13,670 nt of DNA from Bacteroidota bacterium. GTDB taxonomy: Bacteria; Spirochaetota; Spirochaetia; JABMQR01. Every line of letters starts with the position of its first letter. Position 1 is the stretch's first letter. The translations under genes and the position numbers were made by a program. The stretch is from assembly GCA_013202335.1 (NCBI GenBank), contig JABMQR010000160.1, positions 1 through 13,670 of the forward strand, written 5' to 3'. The notes under the pieces are model-generated. The model was given only the letters and a program-made list of their open reading frames with translations. It was not told where the DNA came from and did not search any database. Positions 7,107 to 13,670 of this stretch are shown one piece after another.

Positions 7107-7570
7107 TTACAAATCAGAATAATGCTTTTTTACACAATCCGGGCAGATGCTGTGACTGAAATCCACTTCTGAATTGGCACTGATATATTCTTCAATAGTT
7201 TTCCAGTAACCTGCATCATCCCGTATATTTTTACAGAAAGAGCAGATAGGGAGAAATCCGCTTAATAATTTATATTAGCAAGAGCTGATTTCAATTCATT
7301 GTTTTTTACTTTTAGTTCTTCAGTTTTTTCTTCAACAAGTTTTTGAAGGACAACCATTCTCTCTTCCAGCTCTTTTACCGGATAGGCTTCATCATTATCA
7401 TGAGCGTCTGTGGGAAGTGATATGTGTTTATGCTCTATAGGCCAGGAATCATTTGATTTAACAAAAACCAGAGTTAACCGTAGATTATTAAGTTTCAAAT
7501 TTTGCTTTGCTATTGTTGTTGAAATATCGAACTCTGACAGCACAATACCGGTATGATCTGAAAAAAACTC
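7107..7570 (-). pseudogene. Decayed gene: SnoaL-like end, coiled coil and CxxC (LPIC...IRDD) domain
   Basis: Two reading frames on the minus strand together look like one gene. The first (7570 down to the stop at 7262) encodes the end of a SnoaL/NTF2-like domain (LRLTLVFVKSNDSWPIEHKHISLP), then a coiled coil (ELEERMVVLQKLVEEKTEEL) and ALANI. The second (to the stop at 7107-7109) encodes GFLPICSFCKNIRDDAGYW, then DFSHSICPDCVKKHY. This cysteine-rich module commonly ends sensor-type proteins of spirochaetes and other bacteria. Adding one base near 7269-7271 joins them as ALANIKLLSGFLPIC, the usual linker, so a single-base loss has split the gene. The N-terminal part of the SnoaL-like domain and a proper start are also missing, although GTG 7543 could start a short peptide. 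The gene is probably dead. If the frameshift is a sequencing error, the gene is still truncated. Confidence 0.75.
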
Positions 7571-7638
7571 TTATTTCAGTACTTTTTAGTATGTAGGATA
7601 CGCTGTTATATGTTGTCAGTGTAAAATTGCATTAGTAC

Positions 7639-8829
7639 CTACTGATTATTATACGCCAGCAAACCAGCTCGTAACAATTCAGCAGACCGATTTAGGTCTG
7701 TCACATTCAGTACAAAGGCAAGGCGTATCTCATCAATACCCATTCCAGGGGTTCTGTAGAAACCCGCTGCCGGGGTGATCATCACCGTCTCATTATCCAG
7801 AGAGAAATCCTTAAGCATGAATATGGCAAATTTTTCCGCATCATCCACAGGGAGTTTTGCAATCATATAGAAAGCACCCTGCGGTTTGCATGTGACTACT
7901 CCTGGTATTGATGAGAGTGCTTCATAGGCAACATCACGACGCTTCTGGTACTCAGCAATAACTGCTTTCCCATAAGATTCGGGGGTCTCAATCGCAGCTT
8001 TTGCAGCAATCTGTGCAATAGTGGGAGGGCAGAGCCGAATCTGGCCAAGCTTTAGAATCTGTTCCAGTAATGCATGATTTCTACTGATGATAGATCCAAT
8101 TCTTGCACCACACATACTGAATCGTTTTGATATACTGTCAACTACTATTGCCAGGTCAGGAATCTCGGGAAAATCGAGGATACTTAACGGTGGAATTCCA
8201 TCAAACACAAACTCCCGGTATACTTCATCGGCAATCAGGAAAATATCGTTTTTATTAGCTAACTCTACCAACTGTTCAATTGATTCTCTGGGATAGACAC
8301 CGCCAGTTGGATTACTTGGACTGCAGATCATAATGGCTCTGGTTTTATCGGTGATTTTCGCCTCGAATTCCGCAGGAGAGGGCAGCTCGAAGTTGTCTTC
8401 GATTCTGGTTGTTAATGGAACAATGATGACGCCGGCCATTGCAGCAAACCCGCCGTAGTTGGTATAGAAAGGTTCAGGCATGATGATTTCATCACCTGGG
8501 TTGCAAGTCGCAAGCATGGTGAAAAGAATAGCCTCACTGCCTGCGGTGGTTACCAGAATATCTTCCGGAACAATATCTATATCATAGCGTTTATAATAAG
8601 CGGGGAGGGCATCTCTATAGGCATGCAAACCTTCAGAAGGACCGTAAGCAAGAATATCATGATCAAAATTTTGAATAGCTTTAATCACATTTTCAGGTGT
8701 TTTGATATCGGGCTGACCGATATTAAGGTGATAGACTTTTTTCCCCTGAGCTTTTGCAGAATCAGCGTATGGACTGAGCTTTCTGATGGGGGATGCTGCA
8801 ATATTCTGAATTCTTTTTGATGGCTGCAT
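7639..8829 (-). CDS. Class I/II pyridoxal-phosphate aminotransferase
   Basis: This is a fold-type I PLP enzyme of 396 residues that moves amino groups between an amino acid and a 2-oxo acid in the cytoplasm. I start at ATG 8829, which has AAGGA about 8-9 nt upstream. The open frame runs further up but crosses the promoter. Key residues are visible: the FGxGEP-like NIGQPDIKTP near the N-terminus, N173 in SPSNPTGG, D201 and Y204 in ADEVYREF, the Schiff-base K235 in SISKRFSMCGARIG, and R369 in EIRLAF for the substrate carboxylate. These place it near the aspartate-aminotransferase-like group (aspC/aatA-like). The exact substrate cannot be read from sequence, and aspartate, aromatic or branched substrates are all possible. 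The gene is monocistronic by context, with its own promoter and no close neighbour on its strand except the decayed gene downstream. Confidence 0.93.
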   Translation of the reverse strand: MQPSKRIQNIAASPIRKLSPYADSAKAQGKKVYHLNIGQPDIKTPENVIKAIQNFDHDILAYGPSEGLHAYRDALPAYYKRYDIDIVPEDILVTTAGSEAILFTMLATCNPGDEIIMPEPFYTNYGGFAAMAGVIIVPLTTRIEDNFELPSPAEFEAKITDKTRAIMICSPSNPTGGVYPRESIEQLVELANKNDIFLIADEVYREFVFDGIPPLSILDFPEIPDLAIVVDSISKRFSMCGARIGSIISRNHALLEQILKLGQIRLCPPTIAQIAAKAAIETPESYGKAVIAEYQKRRDVAYEALSSIPGVVTCKPQGAFYMIAKLPVDDAEKFAIFMLKDFSLDNETVMITPAAGFYRTPGMGIDEIRLAFVLNVTDLNRSAELLRAGLLAYNNQ

Positions 8830-8866
8830 TTTAAAATTCCTTCTTACTTGATAGTTATACCTGATA

Positions 8867-8895
8867 TTTATAAAGAATAAAAGCCAGGTTGTCAA
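8867..8895 (-). promoter_or_regulatory. Sigma-70 promoter of the aminotransferase gene
   Basis: Read leftward, a consensus TTGACA (8890-8895) and TATAAA (8867-8872) are separated by exactly 17 nt. Transcription would start near 8860 and give a leader of about 30 nt with AAGGA before the ATG at 8829. No operator-like palindrome overlaps it, so strong constitutive expression is likely. Confidence 0.8.
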
Positions 8896-9006
8896 AAACT
8901 GGGGAAATCTAAAAACCAACCCGGCATAAATACGAGAAAGTTACTTTTAGCAAATCAATAAATCCTGCTGATTTTTTGCAGCCATTGTTGAAGCTGCATC
9001 ATTTTC

Positions 9007-9018
9007 CAAAGCGCTTTG
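9007..9018. promoter_or_regulatory. LacI-type operator, upstream of the lacI-family promoter
   Basis: CAAAGCGCTTTG is a perfect 12-bp palindrome with the central CG typical of LacI/GalR operators. It ends 9 bp before the -35 element of the regulator gene. A second copy lies 61 bp downstream, centre to centre. The pair brackets the promoter, so it could support looping. Confidence 0.8.
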
Positions 9019-9027
9019 AAATAATGC

Positions 9028-9055
9028 TTGACAACACGCTAATACGATGTAATAC
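9028..9055 (+). promoter_or_regulatory. Sigma-70 promoter of the LacI-family regulator gene
   Basis: TTGACA (9028-9033) and TAATAC (9050-9055) are separated by 16 nt. The start of transcription would be near 9062, just ahead of the operator at 9067-9080. A repressor bound there would block its own gene. Confidence 0.65.
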
Positions 9056-9066
9056 TGGAACAAGAG

Positions 9067-9080
9067 TCAAAGCGCTTTGA
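9067..9080. promoter_or_regulatory. LacI-type operator, between promoter and start codon
   Basis: TCAAAGCGCTTTGA is a perfect 14-bp palindrome with the same core as the sites at 9007 and 10168. It covers the early transcribed region of the regulator gene, which points to autorepression. It also overlaps a TTG codon (9077) that would otherwise extend the protein. Confidence 0.82.
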
Positions 9081-9091
9081 AAGCAGGGAAT

Positions 9092-10096
9092 GTGATAAAA
9101 TTAATTGATATAGCAGAAAAACTTAATATTTCTCTCACGACAGTATCAAGGGCATTAAACGATTACAGTGAAGTAAGTCCTGTAACAAAGGAATTGGTAA
9201 AAAAAACCGCAAAAGAAATGGGGTATATTCCGCATCGTATGGCTAAGAATCTGGCTTTGAAGAAGAGTCATTTTATAAGCTTACTATATGATGATTACAA
9301 CGAATCAATTTCATATCAATCCTTCACATTTGAAGTAATTGCCGGAGTGAGAAATTTTTTTGGGAATACCCCATATGACCTTATCATTATTCCTGAAAAC
9401 AACAGAAACAGAAAACAGGAATCTTTGAAGAATATGTGCTATTCACGTGGAGTAGATGGTCTTTTTGTTGTGGGTATCAGGACTGATGATTCCTTTATTA
9501 AGGAACTTAAAGAAGATTTTCTGCCTGCTGTTGCGATTGATTATCCTTTATCAGGGAAAAGAATCTCATATATTGAATCTGATAATATTAAAGGCTGCAA
9601 ACTTGCCATTAATTACCTTGTTTTAAAGGGACATGAGCATATCGCATTTATAAACGGACACAATCTGGCAGCAATCAGTCAGGTTCGGCTGGATGGATAT
9701 AAGATTGCACTGAAAGAGAATGGTCTTCCCTATAATCCGGGAATTACTATAGACAGTGACTATACGAAAGCAGGAGGCTATGAAGCCGCGAACATTTTGA
9801 TTAAGAAAAATCAGCACATTTCTGCTATCTTTGCTGCTTCCGACCTCATGGCTGTCGGTGCAATAAAAGCACTAAATGAGCAGGGGCTAAAAGTTCCCGA
9901 TGATATTGCGGTAATTGGTTTCGATGATGTTTTTTTTGCAGAACATTCCCAACCCGGTTTAACAACGGTACGGCAGCATAAATTCGAGATGGGATATCAA
10001 GGGGCTAAACTGCTGCACCGAATTATTGAGCAGCCCGACTATATTCCCAAAAGAAAACAGATTGATGTAGAGCTGATAATTCGAGATTCTGCCTGA
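9092..10096 (+). CDS. LacI/GalR-family transcriptional regulator
   Basis: This is a sugar-responsive repressor of 334 residues from GTG 9092. The frame is open to a TTG at 9077, but GTG 9092 gives the usual family start (KLIDIAEKLNISLTTVSRALND) with AGGG just upstream. Numbered from there, the helix-turn-helix occupies about 3-24, and the hinge helix (HRMAKNLALKKS) about 48-59. The periplasmic-binding-like domain follows, with VDGLFVVGI, SDNIKGCKLAINYL, IAFINGH, AIFAASDLMAVGAIKAL and VIGFDDVFFAEHSQPGLTTVRQ in family order. The operators around its promoter and in front of the next gene share one core, so it probably represses itself and the adjacent ABC importer until a sugar or its derivative binds. 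It lies about 150 nt upstream of the importer operon, in the same direction but with a separate promoter. The ligand is unknown. Confidence 0.94.
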   Translation: MIKLIDIAEKLNISLTTVSRALNDYSEVSPVTKELVKKTAKEMGYIPHRMAKNLALKKSHFISLLYDDYNESISYQSFTFEVIAGVRNFFGNTPYDLIIIPENNRNRKQESLKNMCYSRGVDGLFVVGIRTDDSFIKELKEDFLPAVAIDYPLSGKRISYIESDNIKGCKLAINYLVLKGHEHIAFINGHNLAAISQVRLDGYKIALKENGLPYNPGITIDSDYTKAGGYEAANILIKKNQHISAIFAASDLMAVGAIKALNEQGLKVPDDIAVIGFDDVFFAEHSQPGLTTVRQHKFEMGYQGAKLLHRIIEQPDYIPKRKQIDVELIIRDSA

Positions 10097-10167
10097 AACT
10101 TTTCTCTGTGCTGTGTCAGCAAACCTGTGGGTGGAAGGTATATTTCAGAGTATTTTTTTGGAGAATT

Positions 10168-10183
10168 TCCAAAGCGCTTTGGA
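10168..10183. promoter_or_regulatory. LacI-type operator in front of the sugar importer operon
   Basis: TCCAAAGCGCTTTGGA is a perfect 16-bp palindrome, the best of the three in the window. It ends 2 bp before the predicted -35 element of the importer operon. The shared core with the two lacI sites makes the adjacent LacI-family protein the likely binder. Confidence 0.85.
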
Positions 10184-10185
10184 TT

Positions 10186-10214
10186 TTGGAAATATTATTG
10201 ATTTGCGTTATAAA
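10186..10214 (+). promoter_or_regulatory. Sigma-70 promoter of the sugar importer operon
   Basis: TTGGAA (10186-10191) and TATAAA (10209-10214) are separated by 17 nt. Operators lie directly upstream and over the start region. The leader to ATG 10247 would be about 25 nt and holds a strong AAGGAGG. Confidence 0.6.
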
Positions 10215-10230
10215 TCGCTGGAAGCGGTTT
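10212..10230. promoter_or_regulatory. Imperfect operator-like palindrome over the importer transcription start
   Basis: AAATCGCT and AAGCGGTTT form arms of 8 bp with one mismatch (G-T) around a 3-nt centre. The AGCG/CGCT half-sites resemble those of the perfect operators. It overlaps the -10 element and the expected start, the place where a repressor blocks best. It may be a weaker second site for the same LacI-family protein. Confidence 0.4.
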
Positions 10231-10246
10231 AAAAAAGGAGGCGACG

Positions 10247-11545
10247 ATGAAAAGAGTAGTAACATTGATCTTGGTGCTTTTGGTCATATTTGCAGGGACC
10301 ATGCTCTCTGCAGGCGGCCAGGAGGAAGTTGGATCCGCAGAATTGACGATGGCAGGGGCAGATCCTACCAGTTACACAAAATTCCCGGTTGAGGCTGGAG
10401 CAGAAATTGTGTTTTCCGGTTGGGGTGATGCCACTGAGCAGCAAATTTATATTGACGGGATAGAGCGGTTTAACAAAATCTATCCAGATGTAACGGTAGA
10501 TTATCAACCCATACCGGCTGATTTTCAGACGAAACTCAAGGCTATGATGGCAGGAGGAACCGCACCGGATGTGTTCTATGTTGATGATCAGTTAATGACG
10601 GCATTCGGTACGACAGGACAGCTCATGGCTCTGGACAGCTATATGGAAGAAGCATCTGTGACCAGGGAAGACTATATTGTATCCCTGCTCTCAATCTTTA
10701 CCCATGATGATAATACCTATGGCTTGCCGAAAGACTGGGGTACATTAGGTCTTGTATATCTCCCCGAAGCTTTTGAGGCTGCAGGTATAGCAGAACCTAC
10801 TGATGACTGGGACTGGGATGACCTGTACAATGCGGCAAAAACAATCTCTGAAAAGACCGATTATGCGGGATTTGGCCAGAATGCGGACTGGGCCAGATTT
10901 GCACCCTGGGCTTTTGCAGATGGCGGAGCCTATACAAATGAAGCTTTTACCGAAGCAGCACTCGATACACCAGTGGTAAAAAAGGCAGCAGAGTTTATCA
11001 TGAAAATGAAAAATGATGGAGTTCTCGTAACAAGCGCAGATGTAGGAGCAGGCTGGTGCGGCGAAGCTATAGGTAAAGAATTAATTGCCATGACTTACGA
11101 AGGCGGCTGGATGGTTAACTACATGAGAAATGATTTTCCCGATGTTAACTGGAAAGCGGTACAAGTTGCAAAGAGTAATGCAGGCAATAGATCCAATGTA
11201 ATATTTACCAACGCAATCGGAGTAAATGCCGGGACAGCATACCCAAAGGCCGCAGCTGCCTTTACCCTGTTTATCACAAGCCGTGAAAATCAGGCAGAAG
11301 TTACTAAAACAGGTTTTGCATACCCAGCACATCCTGATCAGTTGAATCTTATCGTTGACCCTAATGACAGGGCAATCTCAGCAGGCGGGCTTGTTGGGAA
11401 AGTCGCTTACTGGGGACCGAATACAGGTAAAATAAACGATCAGGTCTCAAAGGCACTGGAGAGGACATATCTTGATGCTATGGGTATTGAAGACTCCTTT
11501 GCAGAGGCTGATAGAAAAGTGAATGCAATATTAGCTGGTGAGTAG
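10247..11545 (+). CDS. Extracellular solute-binding protein of a carbohydrate ABC importer (family 1)
   Basis: This is a sugar-binding lipoprotein-like receptor of 432 residues that hands its ligand to the two permeases encoded next. ATG 10247 follows AAGGAGG at 5-nt spacing. The signal peptide runs to about residue 22 (MKRVVTLILVLLVIFAG..., then LSA before GGQEE). There is no lipobox cysteine, so the protein is probably released into the periplasm. The mature part has the COG1653/UgpB pattern: IVFSGWGDATEQQ, then FNKIYPDVTVDYQPIP, KLKAMMAGGTAPDVFYVD (97-113), YGLPKDWGTLGLVYLPEAFEAAG, and EGGWMVNYM. Aromatic residues near the ligand cleft suit a sugar or oligosaccharide, but the specific ligand cannot be told. 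The gene is the first of the operon behind LacI-type operators and is followed by a strong hairpin, which should make it the most abundant product of the operon. Confidence 0.95.
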   Translation: MKRVVTLILVLLVIFAGTMLSAGGQEEVGSAELTMAGADPTSYTKFPVEAGAEIVFSGWGDATEQQIYIDGIERFNKIYPDVTVDYQPIPADFQTKLKAMMAGGTAPDVFYVDDQLMTAFGTTGQLMALDSYMEEASVTREDYIVSLLSIFTHDDNTYGLPKDWGTLGLVYLPEAFEAAGIAEPTDDWDWDDLYNAAKTISEKTDYAGFGQNADWARFAPWAFADGGAYTNEAFTEAALDTPVVKKAAEFIMKMKNDGVLVTSADVGAGWCGEAIGKELIAMTYEGGWMVNYMRNDFPDVNWKAVQVAKSNAGNRSNVIFTNAIGVNAGTAYPKAAAAFTLFITSRENQAEVTKTGFAYPAHPDQLNLIVDPNDRAISAGGLVGKVAYWGPNTGKINDQVSKALERTYLDAMGIEDSFAEADRKVNAILAGE

Positions 11546-11556
11546 AATTTTACTGT

Positions 11557-11596
11557 CAGGGCAGGAGAATGTTTTCTCCTGCCCTGTTTTAATTTT
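11557..11596 (+). terminator. Intra-operon hairpin terminator after the binding-protein gene
   Basis: A perfect 13-bp GC-rich stem (CAGGGCAGGAGAA at 11557-11569, with its complement at 11574-11586) has a 4-nt loop and is followed by TTTTAATTTT. It begins 11 nt after the stop of the binding-protein gene and ends just before the first permease gene. No promoter is evident in the tiny gap, so it must be leaky. Partial termination, or protection of the upstream message from 3' decay, would give more binding protein than permease. Confidence 0.9.
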
Positions 11597-11599
11597 GTC

Positions 11600-12610
11600 A
11601 TGGGGGAGATTTTGAAAAACAAGCAATCTTCGTTGAGTAAAATGCGGAGTGTTGAACAGACTGCCGCATACCTGTTTATTTCACCCTATCTGATTATGAC
11701 CATAGTATTTACCATAGGGATGATACTGTTTGCCTTATATATCAGCCTGCATACATGGAATATATTTCAACGTCCCGAGTTTGTCGGTCTGGCTAATTAT
11801 ATCAAAGCTTTTAAGTCAGAAGATTTTTGGCGGGGCTTCCTGAATATTACCTGGTATACGGTGCTGGTGGTATTTTTTCAGACATTCATTGCGGTATTTA
11901 TGGCTGTTATTCTCTTCAAGCCAATCCCTGGAAAACAGTTTTTCAGGACCTTTTTCTATGCACCCAGTGTTACATCATCTGTAGTTATTTCCATGATATT
12001 CTGGTGGTTATATCTGAAAACCGGGTATATCAATCTTTTTATGAGTAATATTGCGAAAGTTTTTGGCGGGGAGTGGAGTTCTGTAGAATGGCTTAATAAT
12101 CCTACCGGTCTGTTTCAGCTGATTGCCCGGGCATTCGGCGGCGATATTCCATTTACTCAATGGTACTTTCACGGTCCGAGTGTTACCTGGATGGCTTTGA
12201 TGGTTCAGGCCGTATATACCACATCACCTACTTTTATGATTATGTTTCTTGCAGCTCTTGTGAATATTCCTCCATCACTTTATGAATCGGCATCAATTGA
12301 TGGGGCAACCCAGTGGAAACAATTCTGGAAAATCACCCTGCCTATGCTGAGACCGATAATGCTGCTGGTTGTGGTACTCGGAACTATGGGATGTATCCAA
12401 ATGTTTGATTACGTAAAAATCATGACCGCAGGAGGACCTCTGGGGACTACCATGACACCGGTTTACCAGATCTATACAGAGACACTTGGTACTAATGGCC
12501 CCATACGTGCCGGATATGGTGCGGCTATGGCCTTCATACTTGCCGTTGTGATATTTGTATTTACCTATATTCAGCGGAAATTCATTGAAGAAAAAACGGA
12601 GCTGTATTGA
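11600..12610 (+). CDS. Carbohydrate ABC transporter permease (MalF/UgpA type)
   Basis: This is a membrane permease subunit of 336 residues. Hydrophobic helices lie at about 27-50, 84-107, 118-138, 197-222, 251-269 and 306-325. The cytoplasmic EAA loop that docks the ATPase is clear: LYESASIDGATQWKQFWKI (227-245), then LPMLRP. A longer loop of about 55 residues (about 142-197, with a GG-rich and aromatic stretch) lies between the third and fourth helices, somewhat larger than in the shortest family members. The start is uncertain. ATG 11600 lacks a ribosome site because the terminator stem lies just before it. TTG 11612 has GGGAG only 3 nt upstream, and ATG 11642 is also possible. The next permease gene starts at or within a few bases of this stop, so both are co-translated. 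It pairs with that permease to form the channel. Confidence 0.93.
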   Translation: MGEILKNKQSSLSKMRSVEQTAAYLFISPYLIMTIVFTIGMILFALYISLHTWNIFQRPEFVGLANYIKAFKSEDFWRGFLNITWYTVLVVFFQTFIAVFMAVILFKPIPGKQFFRTFFYAPSVTSSVVISMIFWWLYLKTGYINLFMSNIAKVFGGEWSSVEWLNNPTGLFQLIARAFGGDIPFTQWYFHGPSVTWMALMVQAVYTTSPTFMIMFLAALVNIPPSLYESASIDGATQWKQFWKITLPMLRPIMLLVVVLGTMGCIQMFDYVKIMTAGGPLGTTMTPVYQIYTETLGTNGPIRAGYGAAMAFILAVVIFVFTYIQRKFIEEKTELY

Positions 12611-12612
12611 TT

Positions 12613-13485
12613 ATGGAAAGAACAATTGTAATTCATAGAACAAAAGGTAATTCCAGGAAATTGATGTTAAGTGTAAGGTATCTCGTCCTCGCAGCGATAT
12701 CTGTAATTCTGTTTACACCATTTATTCTCTCGTTTCTTGGTACCTTCAAGACAAATATTGAAATAATATCCTGGCCTCCGAAATTTTTTCCTGCTAAATG
12801 GTTGTGGAAAAACTGGGTAGATACATGGAATACTGATCTGGGGAGGGGCGGGACATTCCCGAGATGGTTATTCAATACAGCATTTCTTTCAGTGCTGACA
12901 GCGACTCTGCAAGTGCTTTTTTGTGCGATGAGCGGATATGCCTTTGCGCGATTAAAATTCAAGGGGAAAAATATCATATTTACGTTTATGCTCTCATCTA
13001 TGATGCTTCCAGGAATAGTTACACTTGTCCCAAAATACGTATTTATGGCAAAGATTCATCTTATTAATACCTATTGGGCGCTCATTATACCAGGAGCTGT
13101 AGATGCTTTCGGTATATTTCTTTTAACCCAATATTTTAGATCAATTCCGGGTGAACTTGAAGATGCATGTAAAATTGATGGTGCCAATTATCTTGACATC
13201 TTCAGAAATGTAATTATTCCCTTATCCAAGCCTGCATTGCTGACCCTTTTCATTCTAAAGTTTCAGTCAATGTGGAATAACTTCATGGAGGCCTTGCTGT
13301 ACTTAAGCAAAGTAAGCATGTGGACACTGAATGTTGCTCTTATGACTTTTCAGCAGCAGTACCAGACTAAATGGAATTTGACTCTTGTCGGAGCCATGTT
13401 TAATGCGTTTCCAGTGCTTGTACTATTCTTTATTTTCAGTAAGTACTACATGGAAGGTGTTTCCTTCAGCGGGCTGAAAGGGTAA
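12613..13485 (+). CDS. Carbohydrate ABC transporter permease (MalG/UgpE type)
   Basis: This is the second channel subunit, 290 residues from ATG 12613. TTG 12607, which overlaps the previous stop and has GGAG 5 nt upstream, is an alternative start that adds two residues. Numbered from TTG 12607, helices lie at about 25-46, 90-112, 124-146, 156-176, 207-228 and 262-280. The EAA loop that contacts the ATPase reads ELEDACKIDGANYLDIFRN (183-201), then IIPLSKPAL. The FGIFLLTQYFRSIPGEL segment ahead of it and the short C-terminus ending in GLKG are typical of MalG-type subunits. No ATPase gene follows within the remaining 185 bp, so the complex needs a shared MsmK/UgpC-like ATPase from elsewhere or one beyond the window. 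Confidence 0.95.
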   Translation: MERTIVIHRTKGNSRKLMLSVRYLVLAAISVILFTPFILSFLGTFKTNIEIISWPPKFFPAKWLWKNWVDTWNTDLGRGGTFPRWLFNTAFLSVLTATLQVLFCAMSGYAFARLKFKGKNIIFTFMLSSMMLPGIVTLVPKYVFMAKIHLINTYWALIIPGAVDAFGIFLLTQYFRSIPGELEDACKIDGANYLDIFRNVIIPLSKPALLTLFILKFQSMWNNFMEALLYLSKVSMWTLNVALMTFQQQYQTKWNLTLVGAMFNAFPVLVLFFIFSKYYMEGVSFSGLKG

Positions 13486-13532
13486 TAAAACATAAATCCA
13501 TTTATTATTCTCTGTGGATATCTTATAAACTG

Positions 13533-13568
13533 ACCGGAAGCCGGTAGGATTCTACCAGCTGGAAAGCT
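13533..13568. other. Cluster of three short hairpins after the importer operon
   Basis: ACCGG-AAG-CCGGT (13533-13545), GGTAG-GATT-CTACC (13543-13556) and AGCT-GGAA-AGCT (13557-13568) follow one another, the first two sharing bases. There is no T-tract behind them, so they do not form a standard terminator. They may be part of a structured leader for the next gene or an mRNA end. I recognise no riboswitch class. The rest of 13486-13670 is AT-rich and shows no gene. Confidence 0.35.
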
Positions 13569-13670
13569 ACGGGCAGAAAGAAATTAGCTATAAAATATTC
13601 ACTAAAAAATGTGAAAAAGTTTTTTGTTCGAATAATTCTTTTGTTTAAATAGGTTTATCAATGAGATAAC

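Noticed and set aside
7561..7567. A run of seven A (T on the gene strand) that might hide a second frameshift in the decayed gene.
   Set aside because: Changing its length would join more open frame up to about 7640, but that extra peptide shows no clear family motif, so I do not claim it.
8830..8919. Longer start of the aminotransferase, adding 30 residues.
   Set aside because: The added part overlaps the consensus promoter at 8867-8895. ATG 8829 has a good ribosome site and matches the family N-terminus.

Overview
The window looks like chromosomal DNA from a spirochaete, probably a free-living Spirochaetaceae relative. This is an inference from protein style, not from a database search. 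The clues are a solute-binding protein whose signal peptide ends in a run like SAGGQEE, a CxxC-type C-terminal domain (LPIC-x2-C-x3-IRDD...GYW) that is common in spirochaete signalling proteins, and moderately AT-rich DNA. No rRNA, tRNA or CRISPR array was seen.

Left part (1-3360): a gene for a small exported protein of unknown function runs leftward and ends at a strong hairpin terminator. Diverging from it is a two-component system, an OmpR-type response regulator followed by a membrane histidine kinase that overlaps it by 4 nt. The shared promoter region carries a tandem decamer that could be the regulator's binding site. This suggests that the exported protein is a target or a partner of the system.

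Middle part (3360-8900): this is housekeeping DNA mixed with mobile-element debris. recQ (DNA helicase) and ada (alkylation repair and regulation) run leftward. They are separated by the remnant of an IS21-like element, and a degenerate repeat of about 70 bp lies on each side of recQ. After ada comes a 205-bp element with near-perfect terminal inverted repeats, TA at both ends and four 11-bp tandem repeats inside, which looks like a MITE. It abuts a decayed gene with a SnoaL-like end, a coiled coil and a CxxC domain, broken by a frameshift and lacking its N-terminus. A class I/II PLP aminotransferase gene with a textbook promoter follows.

Right part (8940-13670): a LacI-family regulator lies just upstream of, and in the same direction as, a carbohydrate ABC importer. 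The importer has a solute-binding protein and two permeases. Identical CAAAGCGCTTTG palindromes lie around the lacI promoter and in front of the importer operon, which implies autoregulation and local control by the same repressor. A strong hairpin terminator between the binding-protein gene and the permease genes probably keeps the binding protein in excess. No ATPase gene is present in the window, so the importer either borrows a shared ATPase or has one further downstream.

I did not find a convincing new defence or biosynthetic system. The most interesting items are the MITE-like element, the exported-protein/two-component pair with a possibly leaderless regulator mRNA, the paired LacI operators, and the repeat that flanks recQ.
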